The notes under the pieces: generated by a model
The model's database searches: none
What the model saw: only the letters and a program-made list of their open reading frames with translations
What the model was told of the DNA's origin: nothing
Translations under genes and position numbers: made by a program
Shown here: in pieces, positions 1 to 11,365 of the stretch
How the letters are laid out: each line of letters opens with the position of its first letter
Numbering within the stretch: position 1 is the stretch's first letter
NCBI GenBank assembly: GCA_037953625.1
Contig: CM075655.1
Span: forward strand, 29,654,001 to 29,718,000
Direction: 5' to 3'
Origin: Crotalaria pallida
Lineage: Eukaryota; Streptophyta; Magnoliopsida; Fabales; Fabaceae
Length of the DNA: 64,000 bases

Positions 1-448
1 GATGTGTAGTGGTTTGCTTAATTCCATTTCGTAGAGATAATACATGAATATAAATGCTTAATTTGTATTAACTCGTAAAAACTCCAATTCTGGTTTCTGA
101 TGCTTAATTAGAAGTTAGGGTTTGGAGTGATAACTGAATTTTCGCTTAGTATTTGGTTATCACGAGTTGGACAGAGGAGAGGAGAGGAATCGATCTTTAG
201 TGAGCTAGGATTGAGTAGTGTACGTAGCCAAATGGGTTTGCCCGCTTTTGTTTATGATTTTCTTAGTTTTTATATTCTGTTTATGTTTTGTTCTTCGCAT
301 TTGTCACACACAAAACCCCCCCATTTTACTGCACACTACGTGTTTGATACTTTGCCTAGACCGATATTCGCTGGGAAACGACCTAGGATCACCTTCCTAG
401 TACTACAGAATAAACACCTTTTATTTTGATCGGGTACGGCCTCGATCA
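1..448 (+). repeat. Athila-type LTR, 3' part (cut by window start)
   Basis: This stretch reads, in reverse complement, like the LTRs at 36645-37766 and 45653-46769. It shares the segments around TACTCGTAAAAACTCC, the 'TTCCTAGTACTA' block and the terminal CGGGTACGGCCTCGATCA. The CA end falls at 448. The following bases show no primer-binding site, so this is the 3' LTR of a plus-strand element or a solo LTR, not a 5' LTR. It is clearly more diverged than the two LTRs of the complete Athila copy. The 100-codon ORF inside it is LTR sequence, not a gene. Confidence 0.8.
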
Positions 449-1437
449 ATGTACCTTTGTTTTTTTTCAATTAATTTATCCATTGTAAACTTTTTACAAA
501 ATGATAATCATTATATTTAATCATATATCCATATTATTTGTAACGTTTGAAAAAATCTATACTTTATTAGTATGTAATTTATTTTACTTTTTAAAAAAAT
601 ATTGGAATACTCAATTTCGATATTGCAATGATGATAAAATATTGTTTGGTTTAAAATTTGTTTCAGGTAAAATTAAAAAATGAGCTCATAATAATAAATA
701 ATATAAAATTATGTAAAAAAAATTTGTCATTTTTATAAGATCTTCTACCTTTATTATAATATCTCGTATTCCATAATTTATATTATATTAAAAATTTTAT
801 ATTTTTAAAAAACAGGATATAATCCCTCCGTTTTTTAATTTAAAACTTTTTATATTAATTATTATTTTTCATAATTATTGTGATAAAAAAAAATAAATTT
901 ATCTCGATAATACATTCAGATAAAGTGGTTACAGAAAAAGTAGAAAGAAATTTAGATTGAATTTAGCTGTTTTTATCTTTGGATCTGTAATGCATTGTTT
1001 TTTTTTAATGTTGTTGTTATCTTTTAATATATTATGGGACTTATTTATAGGATTTTAATTTTAATTTATTTATTAAATATAATTAATGATGAGATTTTAA
1101 TGTTGTTGGAATAATGATTTGGAAAATTTGAATAATCTATTTAACTTATTTGCATTTATCAGCACATTAATAATAGTACATGCTTTGGTTCTTTTTGGAG
1201 TGTAACTCAGTTAGATACCGGGTTTTGAATAGAGTGGTCCTTACTATTAAAACACGTATTGTAGAACTTTGTAATTTTGCTGTTATCATTTAAGATTTTA
1301 TGAAAATTTAATTAGACAATATTGTGTTGACGACAGTGAACAGTGATATACTGAGATGATCTTTAAAAATAATGAATTATGTTTTGAGGACGATAATATT
1401 TAATAATGTAATAATAGTTACATTTTTCTTATATATC
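449..1437. other. AT-rich intergenic DNA, no gene seen
   Basis: This is very AT-rich sequence with homopolymer runs. No coding region, RNA gene or terminal repeat could be recognised. ORFs here are short and low in complexity. Confidence 0.6.
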
Positions 1438-2895
1438 AAGCTTCTGCCAATGCAAAATGACAATGGTGATGAATGCGTGTAGTGAGATTGCAATTTATAT
1501 GGTGACACATTGGAAGAGACGATGGTTAAATTGCAAATTTCCCCTTTCGGATGTGTCACTTTTTAATTGAAGAAAGAAAAGAAAATGGTTGAAAAAGAAA
1601 GAAAAAGTAAAACTCGGGTGAAGAACATTGAGTATGACATTTTGGTAAAAATAAATAGTAACCTCTCCCCTCGCAGAGATGCGGACGCCATTCAAACGTT
1701 CATCGAAAGCAAAAATAAAAAAAACCATGTGCCGATGTGAACAAAAAATAGCAAACTATAAAGTATAAAAAATTTAAAATACAAAATAGAATAGAAAGAG
1801 ATAATAATAACATAACAGCAATAAATAAAACAAACGCAGAAAGAAACAAAAACAAAGCAAAGCTAAAAACATGAGTAGCCGAAACAAAAGAAGAAAATTC
1901 ATAACCTCTGCAATTTGCAGAAACGGAAGATGATGCAGTCGAGAAGGTGACTTTCATGACTTGAGAAATTATCATATTTATAGTTTGAAATATGTGATAA
2001 TTAACTAAAAAGATATTTGAGTTTTTCATGAACTCAAGCATCATCTCTTTGGGTTTATCGATCTTTTTGAGGATAATGATTTTTTTTTAACAAAATGAGG
2101 ATAATGATTCCACATATTCCACATATAGATAATTTATTTAATTTTAAATTATAATTTTGATTAAAGACGATATTATCTACATATCAATGCTCTGGTGCGA
2201 GTATTCCTTAAGCGAACAAACGTGGTGTTTGGAAAATTTCTCTGACAAACGCGGTGTCTCGAAAAGAGATGTTTTTATATAAGTATAGTATATTTTTGGT
2301 TGTTGTTTAATAATAATCTTTACTTTATAATAAAAATAATAATAATTTTTAATTTAAATATTTAGTATAAAAAAATTTAAAATATTTCAAGTAAAGATGA
2401 TTTTTGGTAAGAGCTAGTCTACTATACTTATATAAAAACATCCCTTTTCGAGGCACCACGTTTGTTCGCTTAAGGAATATTCGCACAAGAGCATTTGTAG
2501 GTAGATAACATCGTCTTTAATCAAAATAATAATTTAAAATTAAATAAATTATCTGTCCAAAATTAATATTTAAAATTAAATAAATTATCTATATGTGGAA
2601 TATGTGGAATCATTGTCCTCATTTTGTTAGAAAAAAATCATTATCCTCAAAAAGATAGATAAACCCAAAGAGATGATGCTTGAATTCATGATAAACCCAA
2701 ATATCTTTTTAGTTATCACATATTTCAAACTATAAATATGATGATTTCTCAAGTCATGAAAGTCACCTTCTTCACCATTCTCCTCTCTTTTTTATTGTTC
2801 ATGAACCACCGCCTCTTCCAATGTGTCACCATATAATAAGTTGCAATCCCACTGTACGCATTCATCACCATTGTCATTTTGCATTGGCAGAAGCT
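1438..2895. repeat. Large imperfect inverted repeat
   Basis: The left arm (1438-2290) and right arm (2421-2895) are inverted copies separated by a spacer of about 130 bp. Paired landmarks are: 1440-1527 against 2812-2893 (the CTTCTGCCAATGCAAAATG block); 1940-2100 against 2640-2785 (the CATCATCTCTTTGGGTTTAT block); and 2160-2290 against 2421-2530 (GAACAAACGTGGTG and ATATAAGTATAGTA). The left arm holds about 400 bp (about 1535-1940) absent from the right arm, and about 30 bp more near 2235. A third partial copy lies at 7130-7313. If transcribed through, the RNA would fold into a long hairpin. Whether this is a foldback transposon or an inverted duplication of a local gene fragment cannot be decided from the sequence. 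Confidence 0.75.
2738..2836 (+). other. Short ORF with hydrophobic N-terminus (doubtful gene)
   Basis: A 32-codon ORF lies in the right arm of the inverted repeat. After MMISQVMK it has a hydrophobic stretch (TFFTILLSFLLF) resembling a secretion signal, then MNHRLFQCVTI and a TAA stop. The left arm carries the same start (MIISQVMKVTF) and the same end (NHRLFQCVTI), but about 400 bp of other sequence separates them. This looks like a duplicated fragment of a small secreted-protein gene, for example a first exon, but I recognise no family. There is no mature domain or cysteine pattern. Chance is a real alternative. Confidence 0.15.
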
Positions 2896-3846
2896 TCATC
2901 TATAGCAATGAATTCCTAACAACAACATGAGAAGAACAACAAACTTCATATGCTTCATTGCTGCGTGAAGAACTATGATTGGGGTCGACCATTTAATTTA
3001 GGTCTTTATCATTAGTCTAGATATTTAGGTCTTTATCATTAATCTAGATTTGTTAAATGTAAATAATGATGTGGCAAGGGAGTGTTACTTTAACCATGTC
3101 AAGTAAAACTCATACATCAATATATTAGTTGTTCACACATGTTTACCATTCTCTTTGTTATTTAATTTTTACAAATTATTTGGTCACCAAATAACCAATA
3201 ATAAATTCTTCAATTATTTATTATATTATATTGTGCTTGGTTGGTGACGTTTTCTTATGTCTTACCACTAAACTCTAATTCCAGAGAAAAGATACAAAAG
3301 TAAAGTTTATAAAAATGATAAAAATCTGAGTTCAAAACGTGGCTTTACAAAAATACTTATCCAACTAAAGTTCTTGAAGACGAAAACATGAATTCTTAAC
3401 TATTGAACCGACGTATATTTTTATTAAAAATTAAAATTGCATTTTGTTATATAGTTGACCATTGAACATGTGGGATCAATGAAGTGGAAGGGAGTAATAT
3501 TGTAAATTTCAAGAAAGGATGTGTACATATGCATGTCACATACCATAATAATGATAGCAAAAAATATGAAGCGTTTCTAAAAGCTCAATTGATAATAAGC
3601 ATGAGTACTGGGGTTCAAACCTCATACAGTTGCATCCCCCGATAAAGAAAAAATGAAAAAAAATGACTATATAAAAATGATGATGATGTACCAGTTTCTC
3701 TGATAATAGTTTTGTTTATTCGACAATAAAAATGATTCCAACTATTCCATCTGCATATAAAGAAAGTAGTATTACAAAAACAAAATTGGGTTCATGAACA
3801 AAATTTTAATGAGTAAAATGTTACTATTTTAGTCCCTCAATTTGTA
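2896..3846. other. Intergenic DNA, no gene seen
   Basis: AT-rich sequence without coding potential. The only structured part is a possible SINE-like piece at 3573-3666. Confidence 0.5.
3573..3666 (+). repeat. Possible tRNA-derived SINE fragment
   Basis: A tRNA-like A-box region (AAGCTCAATTGATAATAAGC, 3581-3600) is followed about 10 bp later by a B-box-like GGGTTCAAACCTC (3611-3623), and then by an A-rich tail from about 3645. The order and spacing suit an RNA polymerase III internal promoter. No flanking duplication was found and the body is short, so this is tentative. Confidence 0.3.
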
Positions 3847-5714
3847 CTCAATGTAACATCCTAAGTTTTATTTAAATGAAATTATTGTTTAATACCCAAG
3901 AAATAACTGAATAAATTGCTTAAAGAATTTTGGGTGATAAGAGAGTAGTAATTATGAGTACTAGGGGTTGTATAGGAGACATGTGTGGCATTGGGCAAAA
4001 TTATCTAAGCGAAATCGGAGGTTAAGTCGGCGTTTTAAATGTTAGAAATTAGCCGAAAAGAGAAAATTAGGAATTTATTATAGGATGCTAAGAAATTAAA
4101 TTCCACTGTTGGATATGAAGTTTAAGGGATTAAGAAGCTTGTCAAAAAATTTGAGCAAGATCCGACGGTTAACGAAGAAGTTATGTCGAAGTCAATGCGG
4201 AGTCAACTGACTCTCGCCCAGGCGCATGAGGCACTCGCCCAGGCGAGTGAATTAGAAAAATGCAGCATCAGACAGTGAAAAACTCGCTCAGGCGCACCAA
4301 TGGCTCGCCCAGGCGAGTCCCTGACGCATCAGCCCGCTCTGCACACGAATGGGGGGCGTTTTGGGCATTTTGCCCACCCCAAACTCACTCTAAATCACTC
4401 ATTTCCTCCCCACCACTCACTCATCATCTTCTTCTTCCATCATCCTCTTCCCATCCTCCCTCTTCACCCATGAAAACCCAATCACCACCACCCACCAAGC
4501 ACCCAAAATCAAACCACCACAACAACTCACCCTCCATTTTCATTCAAGAACAAGCAAGGAGCTAGCAAACAAACTCTCCCTCCCTCTCTAAAATTCGTAT
4601 TCTCTCTCCTCTAGGGCTCAAGCTCTCCTCACTTCAAATTGATCAAGACTCAAGGGGGTGACACTCATTCCATCATCAAGGCTTGTTATTATCATCTCTA
4701 AGTGAGTGTTTAAGTGTGGGTTCCCCTCTTTCCCTATCAAATTCGTTTTTTTTCTCTCTCTCTACCATAAATGATGGTTTTTCAATGCTAGGCTTTGAAG
4801 ACACCATTTTTCTTTGATTCTTGACTTGATTCATGACATACATGATGATTTCCTCTCTTTTATAACTCTATATTAGGTACCATCCTTATCTTTTGGTTGG
4901 GTATCTTGTTGGTGGGCAAACTCAAGCATAGGGCATTTGGAATCTCCTTATCCTTAAGTATTCGAGGTAAGGGGGTGGATATTGTGAGCATTGCCTTGTT
5001 CTAGGGAGTTGGTTCTAATTAGTATATAATGATTTGTTAGGGTTATGTGTTAGGGGAGAAAATTAGATTATAAACCCTAGGTTATTGAATATAAAATTCT
5101 AGTAATTAAATATGCATGATGTTGGATGTAAAGATTAGGAAAAAGGAAACCCAATGATATGATAACGAATAAATTGATAAATGAAACTTGGATAATGATT
5201 ATACTGAAGTTCATGAGAAATTGGTTAATGTGATAATGAAGACGACATAAATGAATTCTATGATTATTGACTTTATTTGTAAAGTTGTGAATTAAATGAT
5301 AATTAATTACTGTTGCAAATACATGTATGTGTTGTGGAGTAAATTGATATAGGAAGAAAATGGAATGGAAACGATTATATGTGATGAATGTGCCTATTTG
5401 TACTTAAATGCTAAATGAGTATAAATGTTAAGTATTATCAATTGTGAACCAAGGTCATAGCTTATGAAATTGAACTTGTGAATATAGGAAACGGAAGTAA
5501 AATGATTATGTGTAAACAAAAGTGAAAGATGATATATGTAAATTAAAATGAAGGGAAATCTAAATGCTGGGCAATAAAAGAGAATATTACTTGGTATGAT
5601 TGTGATAATTGAGAAAGGAAAAGAATAAGGAAACTACAAGAATGACTAGTTGCCGAATGTGTGTTGTTGTACTTAAATGTGTTACAATTAATTGAACAAG
5701 AAAGTGAATAATTC

Positions 5715-6425
5715 TTGGCCTCTGAATTGAGGCGCCGAACATTGAGAATGTGGTTTATGCCTTGGCCTCTGTTTTGAGGTGACGACTAAAGGAAAGATTT
5801 GATAATTGATATAGGGAATGAGTATGGATAAAGAATGAATGGGAAATGTGTGTAAGTGTATTTGTGATTGTATGTGCTAAGTTGTTTGTGTAAGATGGTG
5901 AAAGTATGATTTGGCCTCTGATGTGAGGTAATGTGAAATGAAAATGTAATAAGTGCGTTGGCCTCTGTTTTGAGGTGACGATTAATGGAAAGTGATGATT
6001 TGGCTGACCTCTGATATGAGGGGCACAAAATGAATGAAAGTAATAGAGTGTTGACCTCTGACCTGAGGGGCACGAAAAGGACTAAAGTGAATGGGTGTTG
6101 ACCTCTGACCTGAGGGACACCATATGAATTAAAGTGAATGAGTGTTGACCTCTGACCTGAGGGACACAGAATGAAATAAAGTGTTGACCTCTGACCTGAG
6201 GGACACAGAATGAAATAAAGTGTTGACCTCTGACCTGGGGGACACAGAATGAAATAAAGTGTTGACCTCTGACCTGAGGGACACAAGATGAAATGAATGT
6301 TATTGGGTGTTGACCTCTGACCTGAGGGACACCGGATGAATTAAAGAACTGAGTGTTGACCTCTGACCTGAGGGACACATAATTTAAATATGGAAAATTG
6401 TTCATTGGCCTCTGATTTGAGGTGA
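5715..6425 (+). repeat. Tandem repeat with TTGACCTCTGACCTGAGG core
   Basis: About fourteen imperfect copies of a unit containing T(T/G)G(A/G)CCTCTG(N)4GAGG are present. The regular part (about 6045-6390) has copies beginning near 6142, 6181, 6220 and 6259, a period of about 39 bp. Most of these contain TTGACC, the W-box core bound by WRKY factors. The array lies inside the solo LTR, within the possible leader intron. ORFs across it are repeat artefacts. Confidence 0.85.
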
Positions 6426-6690
6426 AGTACTGAAATGAAATGAGTATGTGAAATGAATGAATTAATAATGAAAATGGATGTTGAAATGGAATAATGAAAT
6501 TGGAAATGTGAAATAAATAATGAGTATGGTGTGTAATATGTGAATATATGCTTATTTGCTAATTGTGCTTGACCTAGTGGGTTGTTATGTCTAGATAGAA
6601 ACTGCTTTCTATTTCTTGTGCAAAGCTCACTCCCTTACATTTTTCAGGTACGGAGATTGAGTTGGCACATCCCCCGGCCGAGCAGGAGTA

Positions 6691-6709
6691 CTTTCCCTTA
6701 CAGGGAGAG
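6691..6709 (+). promoter_or_regulatory. LTR hairpin, variant copy
   Basis: CTTTCCCTTACAGGGAGAG folds into an 8-bp stem with a 3-nt loop (one T-G wobble). It is preceded by CGGCCGAGCAGGAGTA. The same hairpin block occurs in the LTRs of F (11366-11384) and C (29452-29470). Its function is unknown. Confidence 0.6.
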
Positions 6710-7129
6710 TAGGGTGTTATGAGTTTTAGATCATAATATGGACCTAAGCCTCCTACACTATTTTGATGTAAATTTGTTATAAATCTTTTTAAATGAGGCT
6801 TAGGATGTTTTGTTTTGATAAAGTATTTTGTTTTGGTTTTCGATACTCCAACTTAGTATTCCCGCTAATACTCTGATTATTTTATGCACTCTGATATATT
6901 TGGAGCCCTTGGGGCCTTGATATGTTTTAGAAATATAATCTGAAGCCCTGCTGGCTACTGGTTGTTTATTTGTAAATTGTTTATCACAAGTTAAATTTTG
7001 GAATAGTCCTAAAAACAAACAAAACTCCGTCCGTTTGACGGGTGTTTTTTACTAAATTAAAAAGAAAATTTCAAATTCATATTTTAATAGCGGGGTTTTA
7101 AGGGTAGAAATCCTAGGTGTTACACTCAA

Positions 7130-7313
7130 CTTCGGGCACCACGTTTGTTGGAGAAATTTTCGAGGCACCATGTTTGTTCGCTTAAAGAATACTTGCACCC
7201 GAACATTTGTAGGTAGATAATATCGTCTTTAATCAAAATTATAATTTAAAATAAGTAAATTATCTATTCAAAATTAATATTTAAAATTAAATAAATTATG
7301 TATATGTGGAATA
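7130..7313 (+). repeat. Third copy of the inverted-repeat sequence
   Basis: The region from GGGCACCACGTTTGTTGGAG to ATATGTGGAATATG matches 2440-2610 of the right arm in the same orientation. It also has the extra AAATTTTCGAGGCACC part that only the left arm carries. Its left edge abuts the solo LTR and its right edge abuts the D LTR, so it is a remnant of older repeat DNA into which both inserted. Confidence 0.65.
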
Positions 7314-7954
7314 TGTTTGTAGGGTCTGCCGACCACATACGAACCCAAGTCTTACTAAAGGGATTCTCTAAGGGCACTTTGCTCGGATTATCTATCATGA
7401 AAGTCCTTCGCTCGGACTCATGGACTCCGAGCATACAAGAGGGCCAGGCTCGGACTTGATGGAACCGAGCCTTACGATCGGCCCACAATCCATCAGGCTC
7501 GGGACTCTAGGACCGTGACATATCGTCGGCTCATGGATAAGCTCAGACACACTGAGGCTTCTTATCCCTTCCGCAATTCTCTCCTAGATTCTCGCAACAG
7601 CCTAGACATGAGGTCTTCAGCTGATCCTATCCAGATTCTAGAAGCATAATCACCCGATATTATCTCACAGAATCCTGGTTCAGCTCAACTCTGGTACAGG
7701 GCCCAAACGGCCCATATCAGCCTCCTCCAAACCCTATAAATAGCTCACCACAGCTAGGGTTTCAGGTCAGTACTCTCATCCCTAAGTTGACACTCTGCAC
7801 ACACTTGTTGACTGGGGAGACCCTGCTTTTCCCAACTGGAACTGCAGAAATACCATAAGTCATACATTAACACTTGATCCTCTCTTGGGCTCCTGGTTGC
7901 CATAATCTTGAGCACTTAGAGGGTTAAGGACATATAGTGTTCAAGGACACCACA
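7314..7954 (+). repeat. 5' LTR of element D
   Basis: The LTR is about 641 bp, starting near TGTTTGTAGGG where similarity to the older repeat stops, and ending GACACCACA one base before the primer-binding site. It aligns in part with B's LTR (46931-47508), sharing CCCTAAGTTGACACT, TGTTGACT and the stretch ending TTCCCAACTGG. A TATA box is at 7735. The 5' edge is placed by inference because no partner LTR is available. Confidence 0.75.
7735..7743 (+). promoter_or_regulatory. TATA box of D LTR
   Basis: TATAAATAG follows CCAAACCC and lies about 220 bp before the LTR 3' end, a plausible core promoter for the genomic RNA. B's LTR has CCCCTATAAG at the equivalent place. Confidence 0.6.
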
Positions 7955-7955
7955 T

Positions 7956-7973
7956 TGGCGCCGTCTGTGGGGA
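7956..7973 (+). other. Primer-binding site of D
   Basis: TGGCGCCGTCTGTGGGGA lies one base after the LTR end. The same 18 bases occur in B at 46912-46929 (minus). The first nine match the tRNA-Asp complement, but the remainder does not, so the tRNA is not assigned. Confidence 0.75.
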
Positions 7974-8007
7974 ACGAATAACTAGTATTCCCACATCCAC
8001 TGTTCTC

Positions 8008-9098
8008 ATGGAAAACGATAACAATAACGGTAATGAAGGAGATCTCCGCCGTCGCCTCCGTGGGAGGCTCCCTAAGAACGGGAGGAATGTCAGGGACAGG
8101 ATCACCCCAGGAGGGCCCACTGAAGGAAATCAGGCCCCTCCAGTTCAGGCACAGGCTAATGTCCCTCCAGTTCCTCCAGTTCCTCTAGTCCAGGGACAAG
8201 CTGATGTCCCTCCCCTTGTTGAAGGCGGCGGAGGACGATCTAACCCTCGCACTGTTCCTGATGGTCATGTTTCAGAATGGCGTGATACAGCAGATTCTGG
8301 ACCACACCTGTCTCGGAGGGCCCCTGCTGGATCACGAACTGATGCTCATCGAGGGGAGCGTTCCGCTCGTCAGGACCATTCCCGAGCCGAGAGATCCCTG
8401 AGAGACGAACCCCACTTCATGAGGGGCCACTTCGGAACGCTTCAAGGTGGCCCACGTCCCACTGAAACTGAGGGCGGGTCTTTCAGGATCACTTCTTCGG
8501 CTGAAGGCGAGAGGAGTCGATTATGGAAATTATGAGAACTCAGACTTCCCTGATGGAGAAACAGAATCAGGCTATTGCTGCTCTTCAGCAGCAAAGCATG
8601 GCAAGAATAGCCGAGCAAGGCCCTTACGTGGCTCTCGGCAACCCGAGCAATCTTCCTCCACCCCCACCTCTCAACCCGAACATGGTTCCTGAGCGTATTA
8701 CTGGGGAACCACATCCTGGACATCCTTTCACAGCAGAGATTATGGCATTCCAAACCCCGCAGACATATGTGGGCCATCAATATATTCCTCGGTACACGGG
8801 GACAACTGATCCGATGGACCACGTTGCGTCTTACGAGTCTTCCATGATGTTTTATGGAGGAAGGGATTTTATGAAGTGCCGAGCTTTCTCAATGACTCTG
8901 GGCTCGGCACCTTTGAGATGGTTCAATTCCCTACCTGCTAATTCAATTCACTCTTGGGCTGAGATTAGAAGAGCATTCCTAAATAGATACACAGCCAGTA
9001 TGTCACAGCCAAAATCCGATCATTCATTAGTTGGAGTCGCACAGAGACCGGATGAGTCTCTACGTGACTACCTAGCTCGGTATCAACAAGAGGCTAGT
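8008..9098 (+). pseudogene. gag: D gag, N-terminal part (frameshifted, split by F)
   Basis: Capsid-like gag of a Tat-type element. The ATG at 8008 opens an acidic and basic low-complexity N-terminus (MENDNNNGNEGDLRRRLRGR). The frame shifts near 8500-8525. From 8523 the main frame continues with a Q-rich helix (SLMEKQNQAIAALQQQ) and a Retrotrans_gag domain (AFSMTLGSAPLRWFNSLP, then PDESLRDYLARYQQEAS) up to the F insertion. The same frame resumes at 15195. B's gag has the same order of motifs, which supports the assignment. The N-terminal frame has no other homolog in the window to check against. Confidence 0.8.
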
Positions 9099-10470
9099 TG
9101 TAACATCCTAAAAAATTAATATTAAATAATATAACTTTAGTATATAAATATTTATTTAAGGATAGGATTAAGCCTTAGAAATTGTACAAGGTCAGAAGGG
9201 TAGTATGAGCATAGGCCGACCTAGGATGTAAGTATAGGACCTCGGTCCGATCCCGGCCGAGCTAGATGAGATTGTGTGCATAAGAACCGAGCTGGATGGG
9301 AACCAAACGCGGAACCTGTTGTCCAGTCCGGATTGGCCGACCTCAGCGCACCTCACAGTATCATTCGAGAAGGAAGCTCGGACTCCTTCTGTTCCTACAA
9401 ATCGATCCGACGTACCCGAACCGACACGTCCTAGCTCCTCCGTGCCAGCTCATGTTGAGCTGTTGGCCCTTTGGGATTCGTACCATCCGTACTATGTACT
9501 ATCTTTCACTTTATGTCACTATCATTGCTTTATGTCCCTTTCAAGCACTATTCATGGCTTCTAGATGAATCCTAGCCACATGTTTTGACTTCTCATGGAA
9601 GCCTCCAATGAGAGCCACACAATTGTTGCCCTCAAATGAATAAAAGAAAATCCCAATACACCACATAACACACTTTGCATTCTCTCTCTCTCATTCGTCT
9701 CTCTCTTTCTCTCAAAGTCCAGCAAAACCCCAACCCACTTTCTTCCTCCCTCTCTTCCCCAACCGGAGACTCCCCCTTATCGCCGTCTTCCCTTCCGTTC
9801 TGGAGTCCCTGGACCGCCGTGGAGTTCGTGCGTAGCTTGGTGGAGTTGTGTGCAGCTTGGAGGAACTCGTGATAGCTTGGGAGAAAAAGGATTCAAAGGG
9901 TGCTAAGCTCAAGGTCAAGCAACAAGGAAAGCCTCACTCAAACTCTCAACTCTTATCTCACACGGTTTGAGGTAAGGAGTGAGTGTTACCTCTACTTGAG
10001 TTTGGGTTTCTAGGGTGTTCATAATGGGTGCTAAGAGTGGGTGTTAGATTAGGAAATGAGAATAGGGTAATATGAGAAACGAAAGGTAAAAAGGGTAAAG
10101 AGAACTAATAAATGAACTAGAAACATGAGTTTGAAGTAGGAAGGAATATTGTTTTATGCTAAATGTTGGTATTTACATGATGGATTGGTTGAATGCTTTA
10201 ATCCTTGTTGTTGTTGTATAAGTGTTTATGAAATTTGTGTATAGTTGTTTATGAGCTTGGATATTTGTTGTTTATATCTGTGGCCGAGCTGAGTGAGGTT
10301 GAGAATGGGTATGAGGAAATGGTAAAGATGGAAAGTAGGAGAGATAGAGTAATAAGTCAGATAATGAGAAAGGTTAATGGAAAGAGGGAAAGACTACCGA
10401 GTTGAGCCGAGAGAGGCCGAGCTAAATAAATGGTTAAAAAGGAAAGAGGAATTAAAGAGAAACGGTTGTG

Positions 10471-10855
10471 TGATCGGGTCATAGCAGACGCGTACCGGGT
10501 GCGTGCATTGATCGCGTCAGACGCATACTGGGTATGTGCAGCTGTAAGACGGGTACTGGGTACTCGCAATTATGATTCACACAAGGTTCCGAGCACGGAA
10601 TCGGTGGGATGTGTTCCTGGTCATAGCAGACGCGTACTGGGTGCGTGCATTGATCGCATAAGTCGCCGAGATGCGCCGCTGTAAGACGAGTACTGGGTGA
10701 TCGCAGTTATGGACACTCCTTACTCCATAGAATGATCGGCGGTAGTGCTCCTGGTCATAGAAGACGCGTACTGGGTGCGTGCGTTGATCGCGTCAGACGC
10801 ATACCGGGTATGGGCAGCTGTAAGACGGGTACTGGGTACTCGCAGTTATGGATGA
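10471..10855 (+). repeat. Three tandem copies of a ~138-bp unit in F LTR
   Basis: The word GTCATAG(C/A)AGACGCGTAC recurs with CATAG at 10480, 10622 and 10756 (periods 142 and 134). Each copy carries CTGGGTGCGTGC, GTAAGACG(G/A)GTACTGGGT and TCGCA(A/G)TTATG. The unit is GC-rich compared with its surroundings and lies inside the putative leader intron. Confidence 0.8.
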
Positions 10856-11365
10856 CACTCCGATATCCGACTTTAAATGGTGTAAGACATGCACTGGGTG
10901 TATGCATCCGAGAAGAGTAAAAGATTGTAAACTATGTGAAAATGGAATAATGTGTAATGAGTCTGAGATAGAGAGAGGGTTTACCGAGGTAAGAGGATAA
11001 TGGCCGAGATGCCGAGTGTAAGATTTAAGGAAAGAGTAGAAAGGGAAGTGGTAGATGGTGCCGAGGTATAGTTAATAGGTAATGGATAGGCTGGGTAATG
11101 ATGTGAGCCGAGCTAACTAATAGTGTATGAGGTGAACCGAGTTGACCGATATGGTAGGGTGTGAGCCGAGCTAGATAATAATGTATGCATGTTACATGTG
11201 GTTTGATTACTTGTCATTATTTGCTAATTAACTACTTGTGTTTGGCTTGGTAGTTCGGTATGGCATTTTAGAAACTGCTTATTTAAGTTCTGTGTAATGC
11301 TCACCTCCTTACCATTTTTCAGGTACTGAGCCCGAGCAGACGCAGTCCCCGGCCGAGCAGGATCA

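Larger units (their letters stand above)
3852..7124 (+). mobile_element. Solo LTR, chromovirus (Tekay/Del-type)
   Basis: A 3273-bp LTR runs from TGTAACATCC to AGGTGTTACA and is flanked by the 5-bp duplication CTCAA (3847-3851 and 7125-7129). This is therefore a complete solo LTR left by recombination between the two LTRs of one insertion. It resembles the C-element LTR at 28961-31766 read from the other strand: it shares the starting TGTAACATCCTAA, the 'GTTAGAAATTAGCCGAAAAGAG' type block, the repeated CTCGCCCAGGCG words near 4210-4310, and the GGCCGAGCAGGAGTAC hairpin block near its 3' end. The CT-rich tract at 4380-4640 looks like transcribed leader. A possible leader intron runs from about 4702 (GTGAGT) to 6647 (TTTTTCAG before GTACGG). 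Confidence 0.9.

Noticed and set aside
4260..4565. 101-codon plus-strand ORF
   Set aside because: It lies in the CT-rich leader of the solo LTR, is low in complexity (Ser, Pro, His), and has no homologous frame in the C LTR.
5786..6405. Minus-strand ORFs with repeated CPSGQRST / VPQVRGQH units
   Set aside because: They are translations of the 39-bp tandem repeat in the solo LTR. The repeat unit being divisible by three keeps frames open by chance.
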